Origin: Lachnospiraceae bacterium | Lineage (GTDB): Bacteria > Bacillota > Clostridia > Lachnospirales > Lachnospiraceae | DNA length: 64,000 nt | NCBI GenBank assembly: GCA_017439675.1 | Contig: JAFSIQ010000037.1 | Coordinates: 62,001 to 126,000 of the forward strand | Direction: 5' to 3' | Part shown: positions 17,562-26,361 of the stretch, in pieces | Position numbering within the stretch: the first letter of the stretch is position 1 | Layout: the number at the start of each line of letters is the position of its first letter | Made by a program: the position numbers and the translations under genes | Notes under the pieces: generated by a model | Database searches by the model: none | The model's input: only the letters and a program-made list of their open reading frames with translations | What the model was told of the DNA's origin: nothing

Positions 17562-17803
17562 ACCTGAACCCCCACCTCTTTCATGGTTTCAATAATATCT
17601 GCAATAATATATTCCTTACTTTGTGTATGCAATATGTCATACTCTGGGATAATGTACTGATACAACAAATCGCTATTTATGGTAAATGCTTGATAAACCC
17701 TTTCGGCAGGAATCCCTAACTGAATCGCTACATTTTCTATGCAAAAGATAGCAAATTCTAATTCATTCGTATTATGGATTACTCTTTTACACCTCTTCTC
17801 CAT
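17558..17803 (-). CDS. DUF3791 small protein, putative antitoxin
   Basis: A protein of 81 residues with FAIFCIENVAIQLGIPAERV and DILHTQSKEYIIADI, the recognisable DUF3791 layout. The start is the ATG at 17803 after GAGAGG eight bases upstream; an upstream in-frame GTG at 17812 is less likely. It begins 20 bp after the hisS stop and overlaps DUF3990 by 4 bp, so the module is probably transcribed from the hisS operon. Confidence 0.78.
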   Translation of the reverse strand: MEKRCKRVIHNTNELEFAIFCIENVAIQLGIPAERVYQAFTINSDLLYQYIIPEYDILHTQSKEYIIADIIETMKEVGVQV

Positions 17804-17823
17804 CAAGCACACCTCTCTATCTT

Positions 17824-19092
17824 CTACATCCTATCCACAAAGAACTCTTCAAAAACGGTATAACCCTCTTTCTCCATCTGCTCCTTCTGGAACTTCTTAT
17901 TCTTCTTCATAATTGCGATGTTAATCTGCTCACCCTTGGCACGCTTTTCATTTGCTTGCTGTAAAATAGTAAGCATCTTGTCTGATGGCATATTCTTCTC
18001 TACAAGATACGCAATTTTTTCACCTTGCTTTGGAATCTGATAATCCTTCTCGAGCAACAACATAACGATACGCTCAAAACCGATAGAAAATCCACAAGCT
18101 GGAGTATTCTGTCCAGTGAACTTTCCAATCATCTCATCGTAACGTCCGCCGCCACCTACGGAACCACCAAACTCATCCATAGAAATCTCAAAAATTGGAC
18201 CAGTATAGTAACCCATACCGCGTACAAGGGTTGGATCAAAGACAATCCTGAAATCAGCAGACTTGGTCGCATCCACACTTGTCATGATGGTTTCTAAATC
18301 ATCTGCTACATCTGCCTCTAAGTAATCACCTAACGTTTCCTTTAAGTAACGTACACCTGTTACATCCTCGCTTACTTTATCGAATAATTCCAAGCACTTA
18401 TCCACGCTTTCCTTAGCAAAGCCCTGAGATACAAGATCCTCTGCCACACCGTCTAAGCCAATCTTATCCATCTTATCCAACGTAATGAATACGCTATCAT
18501 AATCCTTTTCTTCAAATCCACTATATGCTGCCATTGCCTTAAGCATCTTACGGTTGTTCAGACGAATGGTAAACTTCTCAAATCCAATCTTACCAAGCAA
18601 TGTGGTAGTTGCTGTAATCAATTCAATCTCAGCAAGGATTGTTGGCTCACCTAAAATATCAATATCACACTGCATAAACTGACGGTAACGACCTCTCTGT
18701 GGTCTGTCTGCACGCCATACATTTCCCATCTGCAATGCCTTAAATGGGCTTGGCAAGTCATTTGCATTGTTCGCATAATATCTAGAAAGTGGTAAGGTCA
18801 AATCATAACGAAGACCGCCATCTACTAAAACATCTGCATCCTCTACAGTTACTTTATCCACCGCAGAAGTAAGCTTATCACCACGCTTCAAAATCTTGAA
18901 GATTAATTTTTCATTTTCTCCACCCTGATTCGAGCTTAGATTTTCAATATGCTCTACACAAGGAGTTTCCATTCCCGAAAAACCAAAGGTCTTGTAAGTT
19001 TCCTTAATCTCACGAATTACATAATCGCGAATCTCCATCTCTCTTGGTAATATATCCTTCATGCCGGTAACCGGCTTTTTCTTCATTGCCAT
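17824..19092 (-). CDS. hisS: Histidyl-tRNA synthetase
   Basis: A protein of 422 residues, normal for bacterial HisRS. It has the N-terminal class II catalytic core (motif 1 near GFSGMETPCVEH, motif 2 FRADRP-type GNVWRADRPQRGRYRQFMQC), the histidine motifs LVRGMGYYTGPIFEI and GGGGRYDEM, motif 3 ACGFSIGFERIVMLL, and a C-terminal anticodon domain from about 325. It charges tRNA-His. GAGGAGAATAAGAAA precedes the ATG. It follows a structured 180-bp spacer after the HD-GYP gene, and is followed directly by the DUF3791/DUF3990 module in place of aspS. Confidence 0.96.
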   Translation of the reverse strand: MAMKKKPVTGMKDILPREMEIRDYVIREIKETYKTFGFSGMETPCVEHIENLSSNQGGENEKLIFKILKRGDKLTSAVDKVTVEDADVLVDGGLRYDLTLPLSRYYANNANDLPSPFKALQMGNVWRADRPQRGRYRQFMQCDIDILGEPTILAEIELITATTTLLGKIGFEKFTIRLNNRKMLKAMAAYSGFEEKDYDSVFITLDKMDKIGLDGVAEDLVSQGFAKESVDKCLELFDKVSEDVTGVRYLKETLGDYLEADVADDLETIMTSVDATKSADFRIVFDPTLVRGMGYYTGPIFEISMDEFGGSVGGGGRYDEMIGKFTGQNTPACGFSIGFERIVMLLLEKDYQIPKQGEKIAYLVEKNMPSDKMLTILQQANEKRAKGEQINIAIMKKNKKFQKEQMEKEGYTVFEEFFVDRM

Positions 19093-19120
19093 TTTCTTAT
19101 TCTCCTCTTTCTTATATATT

Positions 19121-19275
19121 AGTTGCGTTCGTGCCCTCTATGGTAAGCGCGAACTTACCACCATCTCCCTTTCGCTTCGCTTCAGGTCGATGTCGGATGG
19201 ACTCACATAACTTTCTAAGAATGTATTGTCCTGCAAGCAGTCCATACATTCTCTCGAAAGTTGCGTTCGTGCTTA
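19121..19275. repeat. Foldback element between HD-GYP gene and hisS
   Basis: A 14-bp direct repeat, AGTTGCGTTCGTGC (19121-19134 approximately, and again from 19260), brackets two hairpins. One is GGTAAG/CTTACC near 19140. The larger (19209-19262) pairs AACTTTC with GAAAGTT, GAATGTAT with ATACATTC and CTGC with GCAG. The second copy of the repeat runs up to the HD-GYP stop codon. No T-box motif is present. Confidence 0.55.
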
Positions 19276-19896
19276 CCATACCAGCTTATCAGGCACATCT
19301 CCACGTAATTCCCTCGCCTGTATCTCCTCATGGACAATACTCTGGAATGGTAGGAATATCTTCATGTCAAAATGTCGCACTTCCTCTATCAATAATTCCA
19401 CTGCTGTCTGGCTATCGAATGCTTTACGATATGGACGATCTGAAGTAAGTGCTACAAACACATCACATACTCGAAGGATTCTCGCCCCAAGCGGAATGTT
19501 ATCTCCAATCAAATTGTCTGGATAACCTGTTCCATCATAATTCTCATGATGATGTAGAATCATCTCACATACTCTGTCTGGATAGCCCTCATTTTTCACA
19601 ACCTCGTATCCTGCAGTTGCATGCATGCGGACATAACGCATTTTCTCTACATTCAAGGTATCCTCCTCGCCACCATACAGATATGTGCTGGCGCGAAGCT
19701 TACCAATATCATGTAACATCCCTGCCACTTCAATATCATGACACAAATCATTATCTAATTTTAATTCTCTGGCAAGTCTTCCTGCCAATCGGCTTACTTC
19801 AATTCCATGAGCGATTTCTGTTTTCAAATCCTCTGTGAGATACGCAGACATTTCATCTACTTCCAAATCCAAGTCATCTCTTCCAGCCTCTATCAT
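19273..19896 (-). CDS. HD-GYP domain phosphohydrolase
   Basis: A protein of 207 residues, almost all HD-GYP domain. Visible motifs are HGIEVSRLAGRLA, GMLHDIGKL, VRMHATAGYEV, HHENYDGTGYP and LRVCDVFVALTSDRPYR, covering the metal ligands and the GYP signature. The family hydrolyses cyclic di-GMP or related signals; with no sensor domain, control is unknown. The start is the ATG at 19896 with AAAGGAGAGATTTCT upstream; the in-frame ATG at 19914 lacks this. It lies 24 bp after hemZ. Confidence 0.85.
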   Translation of the reverse strand: MIEAGRDDLDLEVDEMSAYLTEDLKTEIAHGIEVSRLAGRLARELKLDNDLCHDIEVAGMLHDIGKLRASTYLYGGEEDTLNVEKMRYVRMHATAGYEVVKNEGYPDRVCEMILHHHENYDGTGYPDNLIGDNIPLGARILRVCDVFVALTSDRPYRKAFDSQTAVELLIEEVRHFDMKIFLPFQSIVHEEIQARELRGDVPDKLVW

Positions 19897-19920
19897 AGAA
19901 ATCTCTCCTTTCAATATCTA

Positions 19921-21396
19921 TTATATGGTTGCAAACATCTTTCTTTTTCTCTCTATCATCTCGTCAATACGATTAATATACTCATCTACGTTCTTCACGT
20001 TTTCCACACGTTCAATGCGATTTTCCTTGCGAAAAATGAATTTAGAAGAAGACCCTGCACCCATACCGAGAATGTCTAACTTCTCTTCCATAATCAATAT
20101 ATTATAGACACATTCCTTTCCTTCTACCGCGTAACCGACATTCTCAAGCTTTCCCGGAATATTCTTCTGGCGATACAGATAATACGGAACCATGGTTAGT
20201 TCCCTTGCACAGGAATCCACTGCCAGTAACATTTCATTCGTACTTCCCTTAATCAAACCTTGATATCGCTCCATCTCGATATTCAGATTCGCTGCACGCT
20301 TAATTGCCAAGGAATGTACCGTAAGGCTATCCGGTTTCATACTACGAATCTCTGAAAGAGTATGATGTACATCCTTTATATCTTCTCCCGGAAGTCCCAC
20401 AATCATATCCATATTGATATTGTCAAAACCGGCTTCCCTTGCCATTATAAATGCAATCCTAGTCTGTTCTACAGTATGGGCACGACCAATCAGATGCAAG
20501 GTCTCATCAGACATGGTCTGCGGATTGATACTAATCCTCTCCACACCCAACTCTTTTAATACACGAAGCTTATCCATTGTAATACTATCCGGTCTTCCAC
20601 ATTCCACGCAGAACTCTCTCACATACTGCATATCAAACACTGTCTGTAGCTGCGTAATCAATGCTCTCAGTTGTTCTGCTGTCAAAGCACTTGGTGTGCC
20701 TCCACCAATATAAATGGCAACCAGACGTTTATTCTTATAGACATCCGCCGCTGCCACAAATTCCATCTCTTTATATAATGCCCGTAGGTAATCCTCCACC
20801 TTATGTGCATATTGTGCTATCGGATATGAGGTAAAAGAGCAATACAAACATCTGCTTGGGCAAAACGGAATTCCGATATAGATACAATATTCTTCATCAT
20901 AGGAAAAGTCCTTAAACAATTCCTGCTCTCTCTTAGCTACTTCAATACAAATATCAGCTTTTTGAGGAATGGTCAAGTAGGTGTCAGTATACAAATGTCG
21001 AATCTCTTCTTCCTTTTTGCCATTCTCCAAGCATTCGGTAGCCACCTTGGTAGGTCGCACCCCTGTCATACTTCCCCAAGGAAGTTCCTTTCCAGTATAA
21101 TCAGATAACATTCGATATAAAGCGGCCTTCAAGGGATTTCTCGCAAGCTTCTTATTCTGGTAATCCACTACCACCGTCTTGCTTGCATAATAACCCTCTT
21201 CATCCTGCAAATGATAAGTTACATATCCTCCACCTTCCACCTGAGTCTCCACATCAGAATCAGAAGTATATTCTACTTTTAGGGAAAGACGAGTCCCTTC
21301 TTTCGTCAACATAACCTTTTCGTTATCAAAAAATGCCTGTAACATGGCACGTATATCGTTATTATAAATTTCAGCATTTTGTTCTAAATAAATCAT
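19921..21396 (-). CDS. hemZ: HemZ-type oxygen-independent coproporphyrinogen oxidase-like radical SAM protein
   Basis: A protein of 491 residues. After an N-terminal region of about 160 residues comes the radical SAM core with the iron-sulfur motif in IPFCPSRCLYCSF (near 175), the glycine-rich IYIGGGTPSAL and a HemN-like C-terminus. HemZ/HemN enzymes convert coproporphyrinogen III to protoporphyrinogen IX using two SAM without oxygen. In anaerobes lacking the rest of the pathway HemZ may do something else. It is 23 bp after the MBL gene in the relA-MBL-hemZ-HD order. Confidence 0.9.
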   Translation of the reverse strand: MIYLEQNAEIYNNDIRAMLQAFFDNEKVMLTKEGTRLSLKVEYTSDSDVETQVEGGGYVTYHLQDEEGYYASKTVVVDYQNKKLARNPLKAALYRMLSDYTGKELPWGSMTGVRPTKVATECLENGKKEEEIRHLYTDTYLTIPQKADICIEVAKREQELFKDFSYDEEYCIYIGIPFCPSRCLYCSFTSYPIAQYAHKVEDYLRALYKEMEFVAAADVYKNKRLVAIYIGGGTPSALTAEQLRALITQLQTVFDMQYVREFCVECGRPDSITMDKLRVLKELGVERISINPQTMSDETLHLIGRAHTVEQTRIAFIMAREAGFDNINMDMIVGLPGEDIKDVHHTLSEIRSMKPDSLTVHSLAIKRAANLNIEMERYQGLIKGSTNEMLLAVDSCARELTMVPYYLYRQKNIPGKLENVGYAVEGKECVYNILIMEEKLDILGMGAGSSSKFIFRKENRIERVENVKNVDEYINRIDEMIERKRKMFATI

Positions 21397-21419
21397 GCTT
21401 GTTCCTTCTTAAATTTCCA

Positions 21420-22052
21420 CTAGAAGTAAGGATTATTTTCCTTCTCCCACTTAATCGTAGTCATATTCATATGTCCCGGAAACACCTTTGTCTCATCCGG
21501 CAATGCAAATAATTTCTCCCTAACAGACCGTTCTAATTCACTACCACTTCCTGTTGGAAAATCGGTTCTTCCCACACTTTCACAAAATAAAGTGTCTCCA
21601 GAAATGACAGATTGTAACTCTTCGCAATAATAGCACATGCCACCTGCGGTATGTCCTGGTGTCAACAAACATTTTAACATAGTACCGATAATTTCCACCT
21701 GTTGTCCGTCTTTCAACTGTTCGTCCGCTTCCACTGTAATCGGATTCCCAAACATCACAGACAAATTGGCACCTGCCTTGCAAAGAAGCTTTTCACTTTC
21801 TTCTTTCGATGCATAAATTGGTACATGATAGGTATTCTTCAATTCATTAGCTGCGCCCATATGGTCATAATGGCCATGAGTTAAGAAAATTGCCTTTAAC
21901 TGAAACTCTGGGGTATCAAAAATTTCTTTTAGTACATGGGCTTCATCTGCTGGGTCAAACACAATACACTCATTGGTATCATGATTCACCATGATATAAC
22001 AATTCGTTCCAAGCTGCCCTAAAGTTTTCTGAAAAATTTCTAAATCTGCCAT
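21420..22052 (-). CDS. Metallo-beta-lactamase-fold hydrolase (glyoxalase II-like)
   Basis: A protein of 210 residues. The zinc motif THGHYDH (near 58-64), a later PGHTAGG (near 132) with its His, SGDTLF with Asp, and FPGHMNMTTI near the end complete the ligands of the hydroxyacylglutathione hydrolase-like subfamily. It probably cleaves a thioester in the cytosol; the natural substrate is not known. AGAAAGGAATAGATA precedes the ATG. It lies 13 bp after relA/spoT. Confidence 0.9.
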   Translation of the reverse strand: MADLEIFQKTLGQLGTNCYIMVNHDTNECIVFDPADEAHVLKEIFDTPEFQLKAIFLTHGHYDHMGAANELKNTYHVPIYASKEESEKLLCKAGANLSVMFGNPITVEADEQLKDGQQVEIIGTMLKCLLTPGHTAGGMCYYCEELQSVISGDTLFCESVGRTDFPTGSGSELERSVREKLFALPDETKVFPGHMNMTTIKWEKENNPYF

Positions 22053-22065
22053 TATCTATTCCTTT

Positions 22066-24336
22066 CTAACCCATGCTTCTTTCCACATCCATAACACCCG
22101 GAATCTGTCGAAGCTTATTGATTACACGATTCAACTGCTCTACCGTCTTAATATCGAAGGAAACTGTAAATGTTGCCTTGTCATTCTTACTTCCAGACCG
22201 GCTGTTAATCGCAGATACATTGATATTCTCCTCAGTAAACACCTTAGACACATCAAACAACATTCCGGTACGGTTTGCACAGAAGATTCGAAGCTCTGTA
22301 AAGTAAGTGGCTAACGGATTGTCTGCCGCACCCTCCTGCCAATCTGCCTCTATCAACCGCGCTCTATCATTTTCTCCCATACACACCACATTGATACAAT
22401 CCGTACGGTGAACGGAAATTCCTCTTCCGCGGGTTACAAAACCAACTATTTCATCTCCTGGTACTGGCGAACAGCATCTAGAAAAATGGACTGCCACATC
22501 GTCAATCCCTTTGACCGTAACTCCACCCTTACCATTGCTAATTCGACGGAGTTCGCCACTCTTATTCATCTGCTCTAGTAAATCGTCTTCCGTCATCTTG
22601 GTCTTTTCTTCCTTGCCATGAACCTCAATCAGCTTATTCATGACCTGTCCTTCTTTCAAGGCACCGTGACCAATTGCCGCTAATACAGACTCCCAATCTT
22701 TGAAATTGTACTTATCCATTACCGCTTTCTGATACTCTGTCTTAAAATATTCGGTATGGTTATATCCCTTGGTTTTACAGTATTGTAGCAACAATTCTTT
22801 TCCTCTGCTAATATTGTCTTCCTTAAATTGTTGCTTAAACCACTGGTTAATCTTGTTTCTAGCTTGTGCCGACTTCACAATAGAAAGCCAATCACGGCTT
22901 GGTCCCGTAGAGTTCTGGGAAGTAACAACTTCCACCTGGTCACCATTCTGCAAGGTATAGGTAACCGGAACCTGTCTTCCATTAACACGGGCTCCTACCA
23001 TTTTATTACCCACCGCAGAATGAATGCTATATGCAAAATCAATCGGCGTAGAACCTGCCGGGAGATTCTTTACATCACCGTTAGGTGTAAAGCAATACAC
23101 CTGTTCTGCAAACAAGTCTAAATCCGTCTTTACCGCACTCATGAATTCCTTGTTGTCTTCTGTATCTCTTTGCCATTCCAAAATCTGCTTTAACCAGCTA
23201 AGCTTCTCTTCCTCTTTATCTCTTGCTGTACCGGTCAAATTCTCTTTATATTTCCAATGGGCAGCAATACCATATTCCGCCGTCTTATGCATGTCATAGG
23301 TACGAATCTGTATTTCGAAAGGCTGACCACTCTTGCTAATCAAAGTGGTATGCAAGGACTGATACATGTTTGACTTTGGCATTGCAATATAGTCCTTGAA
23401 ACGTCCTGGTATTGGTTTGTATTTTTCATGGATAATACCAAGTGCTGCATAGCAATCTCTCACACTATCCACAATAATACGAACCGCAAAAATATCATAT
23501 ATTTGGTCTAAGGTCTTGTTCTGATTAATCATTTTCTTATATATACTAAAGAAATGCTTCACTCGACCATTGATTTCTGCCTTAATTCCTGCCTCATCGA
23601 TACACTCTGTCACATCGTGTACCATGTCAGCAATAAAGGTTTCCCTCTCTTCTAGACGCTCGTCAATCTCTGTCTTTAACTCCTTAAACTTCTCTGGCTC
23701 CAGATATTGCAATGATAGATCATCCAGCTCCACCTTAATCTTACTAATACCAAGACGATGTGCAATTGGAGAATAAATATCCATTGTCTCTCTTGCTTTT
23801 TCAATCTGCTTTGCAGGGGATTGATACTGCAACGTTCTTAAGTTGTGCAAACGATCTGCCAACTTAATCAAGATAACTCGAATGTCCTTTGCCATAGCAA
23901 GAAACATTTTACGAAGATTCTCCGCCTGAAGCTCCAACTTATCCTGAGAGAAATTCAACTGGGTCAATTTTGTAACACCATCCACCAATAACAAAATCTC
24001 TGCAGAAAATTCTTTTTCAATCTCCTCATCCGTCATAATAGTATCTTCTATAACATCGTGCAGGATTCCTGCCACAATAGTTTCTTTATCCAACTCTAAT
24101 TCTGCCAAAATGATAGCAACACAGAGTGGATGCATAATGTACGGTTCGCCAGATTTGCGCAACTGTCCCTCATGTGCTTTACTGGCTATGGCATATGCTT
24201 TCTCAATCATACTGATATCGGTATTTGGATGATACTCTAACACCTTTTCAATCAAAAGAGCATACAACTCCTCTGGAGGTGTAAAATCCTTTGGTGTACT
24301 GAGTGGTTTTTCTCTATTCTTCATCATACCTGGCAT
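22066..24336 (-). CDS. relA/spoT: Bifunctional (p)ppGpp synthetase/hydrolase
   Basis: A protein of 756 residues, full length for Rel. The N-terminal hydrolase HD domain has GILHDVIEDT (near 73-82), the synthetase domain has FKDYIAMPKSNMYQSLHTTL (near 315), TGS has VYCFTPNGDVKNLPAGSTPI (near 400) and a C-terminal ACT domain covers about 675-756. Both catalytic halves appear intact, so it should make and break the alarmone in the stringent response. The start is taken at 24336 after AAGAAGGTGATTAT; an ATG at 24372 in frame is possible. It heads the relA-MBL-hemZ-HD group. Confidence 0.95.
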   Translation of the reverse strand: MPGMMKNREKPLSTPKDFTPPEELYALLIEKVLEYHPNTDISMIEKAYAIASKAHEGQLRKSGEPYIMHPLCVAIILAELELDKETIVAGILHDVIEDTIMTDEEIEKEFSAEILLLVDGVTKLTQLNFSQDKLELQAENLRKMFLAMAKDIRVILIKLADRLHNLRTLQYQSPAKQIEKARETMDIYSPIAHRLGISKIKVELDDLSLQYLEPEKFKELKTEIDERLEERETFIADMVHDVTECIDEAGIKAEINGRVKHFFSIYKKMINQNKTLDQIYDIFAVRIIVDSVRDCYAALGIIHEKYKPIPGRFKDYIAMPKSNMYQSLHTTLISKSGQPFEIQIRTYDMHKTAEYGIAAHWKYKENLTGTARDKEEEKLSWLKQILEWQRDTEDNKEFMSAVKTDLDLFAEQVYCFTPNGDVKNLPAGSTPIDFAYSIHSAVGNKMVGARVNGRQVPVTYTLQNGDQVEVVTSQNSTGPSRDWLSIVKSAQARNKINQWFKQQFKEDNISRGKELLLQYCKTKGYNHTEYFKTEYQKAVMDKYNFKDWESVLAAIGHGALKEGQVMNKLIEVHGKEEKTKMTEDDLLEQMNKSGELRRISNGKGGVTVKGIDDVAVHFSRCCSPVPGDEIVGFVTRGRGISVHRTDCINVVCMGENDRARLIEADWQEGAADNPLATYFTELRIFCANRTGMLFDVSKVFTEENINVSAINSRSGSKNDKATFTVSFDIKTVEQLNRVINKLRQIPGVMDVERSMG

Positions 24337-24511
24337 ATAATCACCTTCTTTTCTGCTGTCATTTTGAACCAAATCTACATTACCATTATGTTTCTTTTAA
24401 TAAATTACCTTATAGTATATCTTATAAATCCCAAGATGTAACGTGAAAAATTACAACCATCTGTAATTTTGTAAAAAATGTAATAGAACTCCTTATCATC
24501 TTTGACAAAAT

Positions 24512-26296
24512 CTATAAAACTTCTCTCACCGCAGCCATGGCGTATCGCTTTATCTGAAGCTGGATACTTCTATTCCCATTAAATTCATTTACAACCGGAT
24601 AATACGCCACATTGAGGACCACGTTGTTAAGCCAACCATGCAACAGCTTGTCAAATTCCTCTTGCCCAAACCACTCTACAATATTATCTGTAAATTCTTG
24701 GGCATTAAAATATATGCCCTCCAAGGTAGCACCATCCTTACTCTCCAGCATCACCTTTACTACACTACGATCCTTACCTAAAATCTTAGCGGACAATACA
24801 TTTAATTCCCTCTGAGCAAACAATGGTTTTTCATTACCCTTTCCAAATGGTGCCAACGCATCCAACTGTCCAATCAAATCCTCAGATATATAATATAGTG
24901 GTAATTCCACATCTATCTTAACTTTGGAAGCAAACGCCTTTCCTTCCAACTCACAGTTTTCATTCAATCTGCTTGCAAAAGCATCTAGATTTTCTTTCTG
25001 TAAAGAAAATCCCGCTGCCATAGCGTGACCGCCATACTTTAACAACAAATCATTACACTCCTGCAACGCTTCATACATATGATAGCCCTCTATGGAACGT
25101 CCAGAACCTTTTAACACCCCTTCTTCCTCGCTATCCACTAGCACCAACATCGGGTGATTATACTGTTCTCTAAGCTTTCCCGCAATAATTCCTGCCAAGC
25201 TTTCATGGCAATCCGGAAGATAAATAACATAGACCTTTCTCTCTTCCTGCTGCTCCATCATTTCTTGTGCTTGGTCTACCCCATGAAAGGTGAGCCCCTT
25301 CCGCTCCTCATTGATATTGAATATATCCTGTGCCTTAGACAATGCTACATCAATATCATCCTCTAAGAACAGCTCCAAAGACGCAATTGCACTCTCTAAC
25401 CTACCAGAAGCATTGATGCACGGACCAAGTTTAAAGCCGACGTGATATGCATCTAATACCTGGTCAGCCAAACCATTGGCACTAATCAACGCTCGCATTC
25501 CCATATTGGCAGAATGCCGCATTCTTTTTAGTCCCTGAACGGCAAAAATGCGATTCTCATCCTGTAGCGTCACTACATCACAGATGGTTGCCACTGCTAC
25601 AAACTCCAAGAACTCAGCAAGCTCCTCCTGTGGAATCTCTCGTTTTGTATATATAGCTTCTATCAATTTGTACGCAACTCCCGCTCCACACAAATCATCA
25701 AATGGATAGGTACAACTCTCCTTTTTTGGATTCAATATTGCATCTGCCGGTGGAAGGATGTAACGTTTTCTGTCCTGTTCCATAATAAATGGTACCTGAT
25801 GATGGTCTGTGAGAAGCACAGTCATTCCCAACTCCTTCGCTTTAGATAGGGCGGCGTTTGCCGCAATGCCATTATCACAGGTAACAATAGTATGAACCCC
25901 ATCCTCATGTGCCTTTGTAATAATATCTTCACTGATTCCGTAACCTTCCTTCACCCGATGCGGAATCACATAATCCACATCTCCACCAATCCGACGAAAT
26001 CCCTTATACAAAATATAGTTTGACATCACTCCATCCACATCGTAATCTGATACAATACGAATCTTGTGACCCTCCTCTACATCATGACAGATAATGCGGA
26101 CGGCTCTGTTCATATCCTCCATCAAAAAAGGATCATGCATTCTCTCTAATTCAGGATGCAAAAACAAGTCAAACTGGGACGCATCTAAATCCCGGTTCAC
26201 CAAAACTCTTGCCACTACAGGGTCAATATGAAATTGTTCACCTAGCATTTGAAAATCTGCCTTTTTCATTTGGATAACCCAATTCTGCTCTGCCAT
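24512..26296 (-). CDS. recJ: Single-stranded-DNA-specific exonuclease RecJ
   Basis: A protein of 594 residues. The DHH domain has SDYDVDGVMSNYIL (near 80-93), VTCDNGIAA (near 130) and LLTDHHQVP (near 158). The DHHA1 region has LKGSGRSIEGYHMYEAL and KYGGHAMAAGFSL near 400-440, and an OB-like C-terminus follows. RecJ degrades single-stranded DNA 5' to 3' in repair and recombination. AAGGGGGTTCTT precedes the ATG. It lies between secDF and relA/spoT, with 175 bp of empty sequence before relA. Confidence 0.93.
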   Translation of the reverse strand: MAEQNWVIQMKKADFQMLGEQFHIDPVVARVLVNRDLDASQFDLFLHPELERMHDPFLMEDMNRAVRIICHDVEEGHKIRIVSDYDVDGVMSNYILYKGFRRIGGDVDYVIPHRVKEGYGISEDIITKAHEDGVHTIVTCDNGIAANAALSKAKELGMTVLLTDHHQVPFIMEQDRKRYILPPADAILNPKKESCTYPFDDLCGAGVAYKLIEAIYTKREIPQEELAEFLEFVAVATICDVVTLQDENRIFAVQGLKRMRHSANMGMRALISANGLADQVLDAYHVGFKLGPCINASGRLESAIASLELFLEDDIDVALSKAQDIFNINEERKGLTFHGVDQAQEMMEQQEERKVYVIYLPDCHESLAGIIAGKLREQYNHPMLVLVDSEEEGVLKGSGRSIEGYHMYEALQECNDLLLKYGGHAMAAGFSLQKENLDAFASRLNENCELEGKAFASKVKIDVELPLYYISEDLIGQLDALAPFGKGNEKPLFAQRELNVLSAKILGKDRSVVKVMLESKDGATLEGIYFNAQEFTDNIVEWFGQEEFDKLLHGWLNNVVLNVAYYPVVNEFNGNRSIQLQIKRYAMAAVREVL

Positions 26297-26320
26297 AAGA
26301 ACCCCCTTGTAAGTAGGAAA

Positions 26321-26350
26321 GGGACATGGTTTCTCGCCATGTCCCTATGC
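26321..26350. terminator. Hairpin between secDF and recJ
   Basis: GGGACATGG pairs with CCATGTCCC around TTTCTCG, with CTTTTT on the plus side and TTTCC on the reverse side. Confidence 0.6.
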
Positions 26351-26361
26351 TTTTTCAACAC

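Noticed and set aside
19121-19272. T-box for hisS
   Set aside because: The GGTGGTA segment here is part of a simple hairpin; no GGTGGTACCGCG motif, specifier stem or terminator/antiterminator pair is present.
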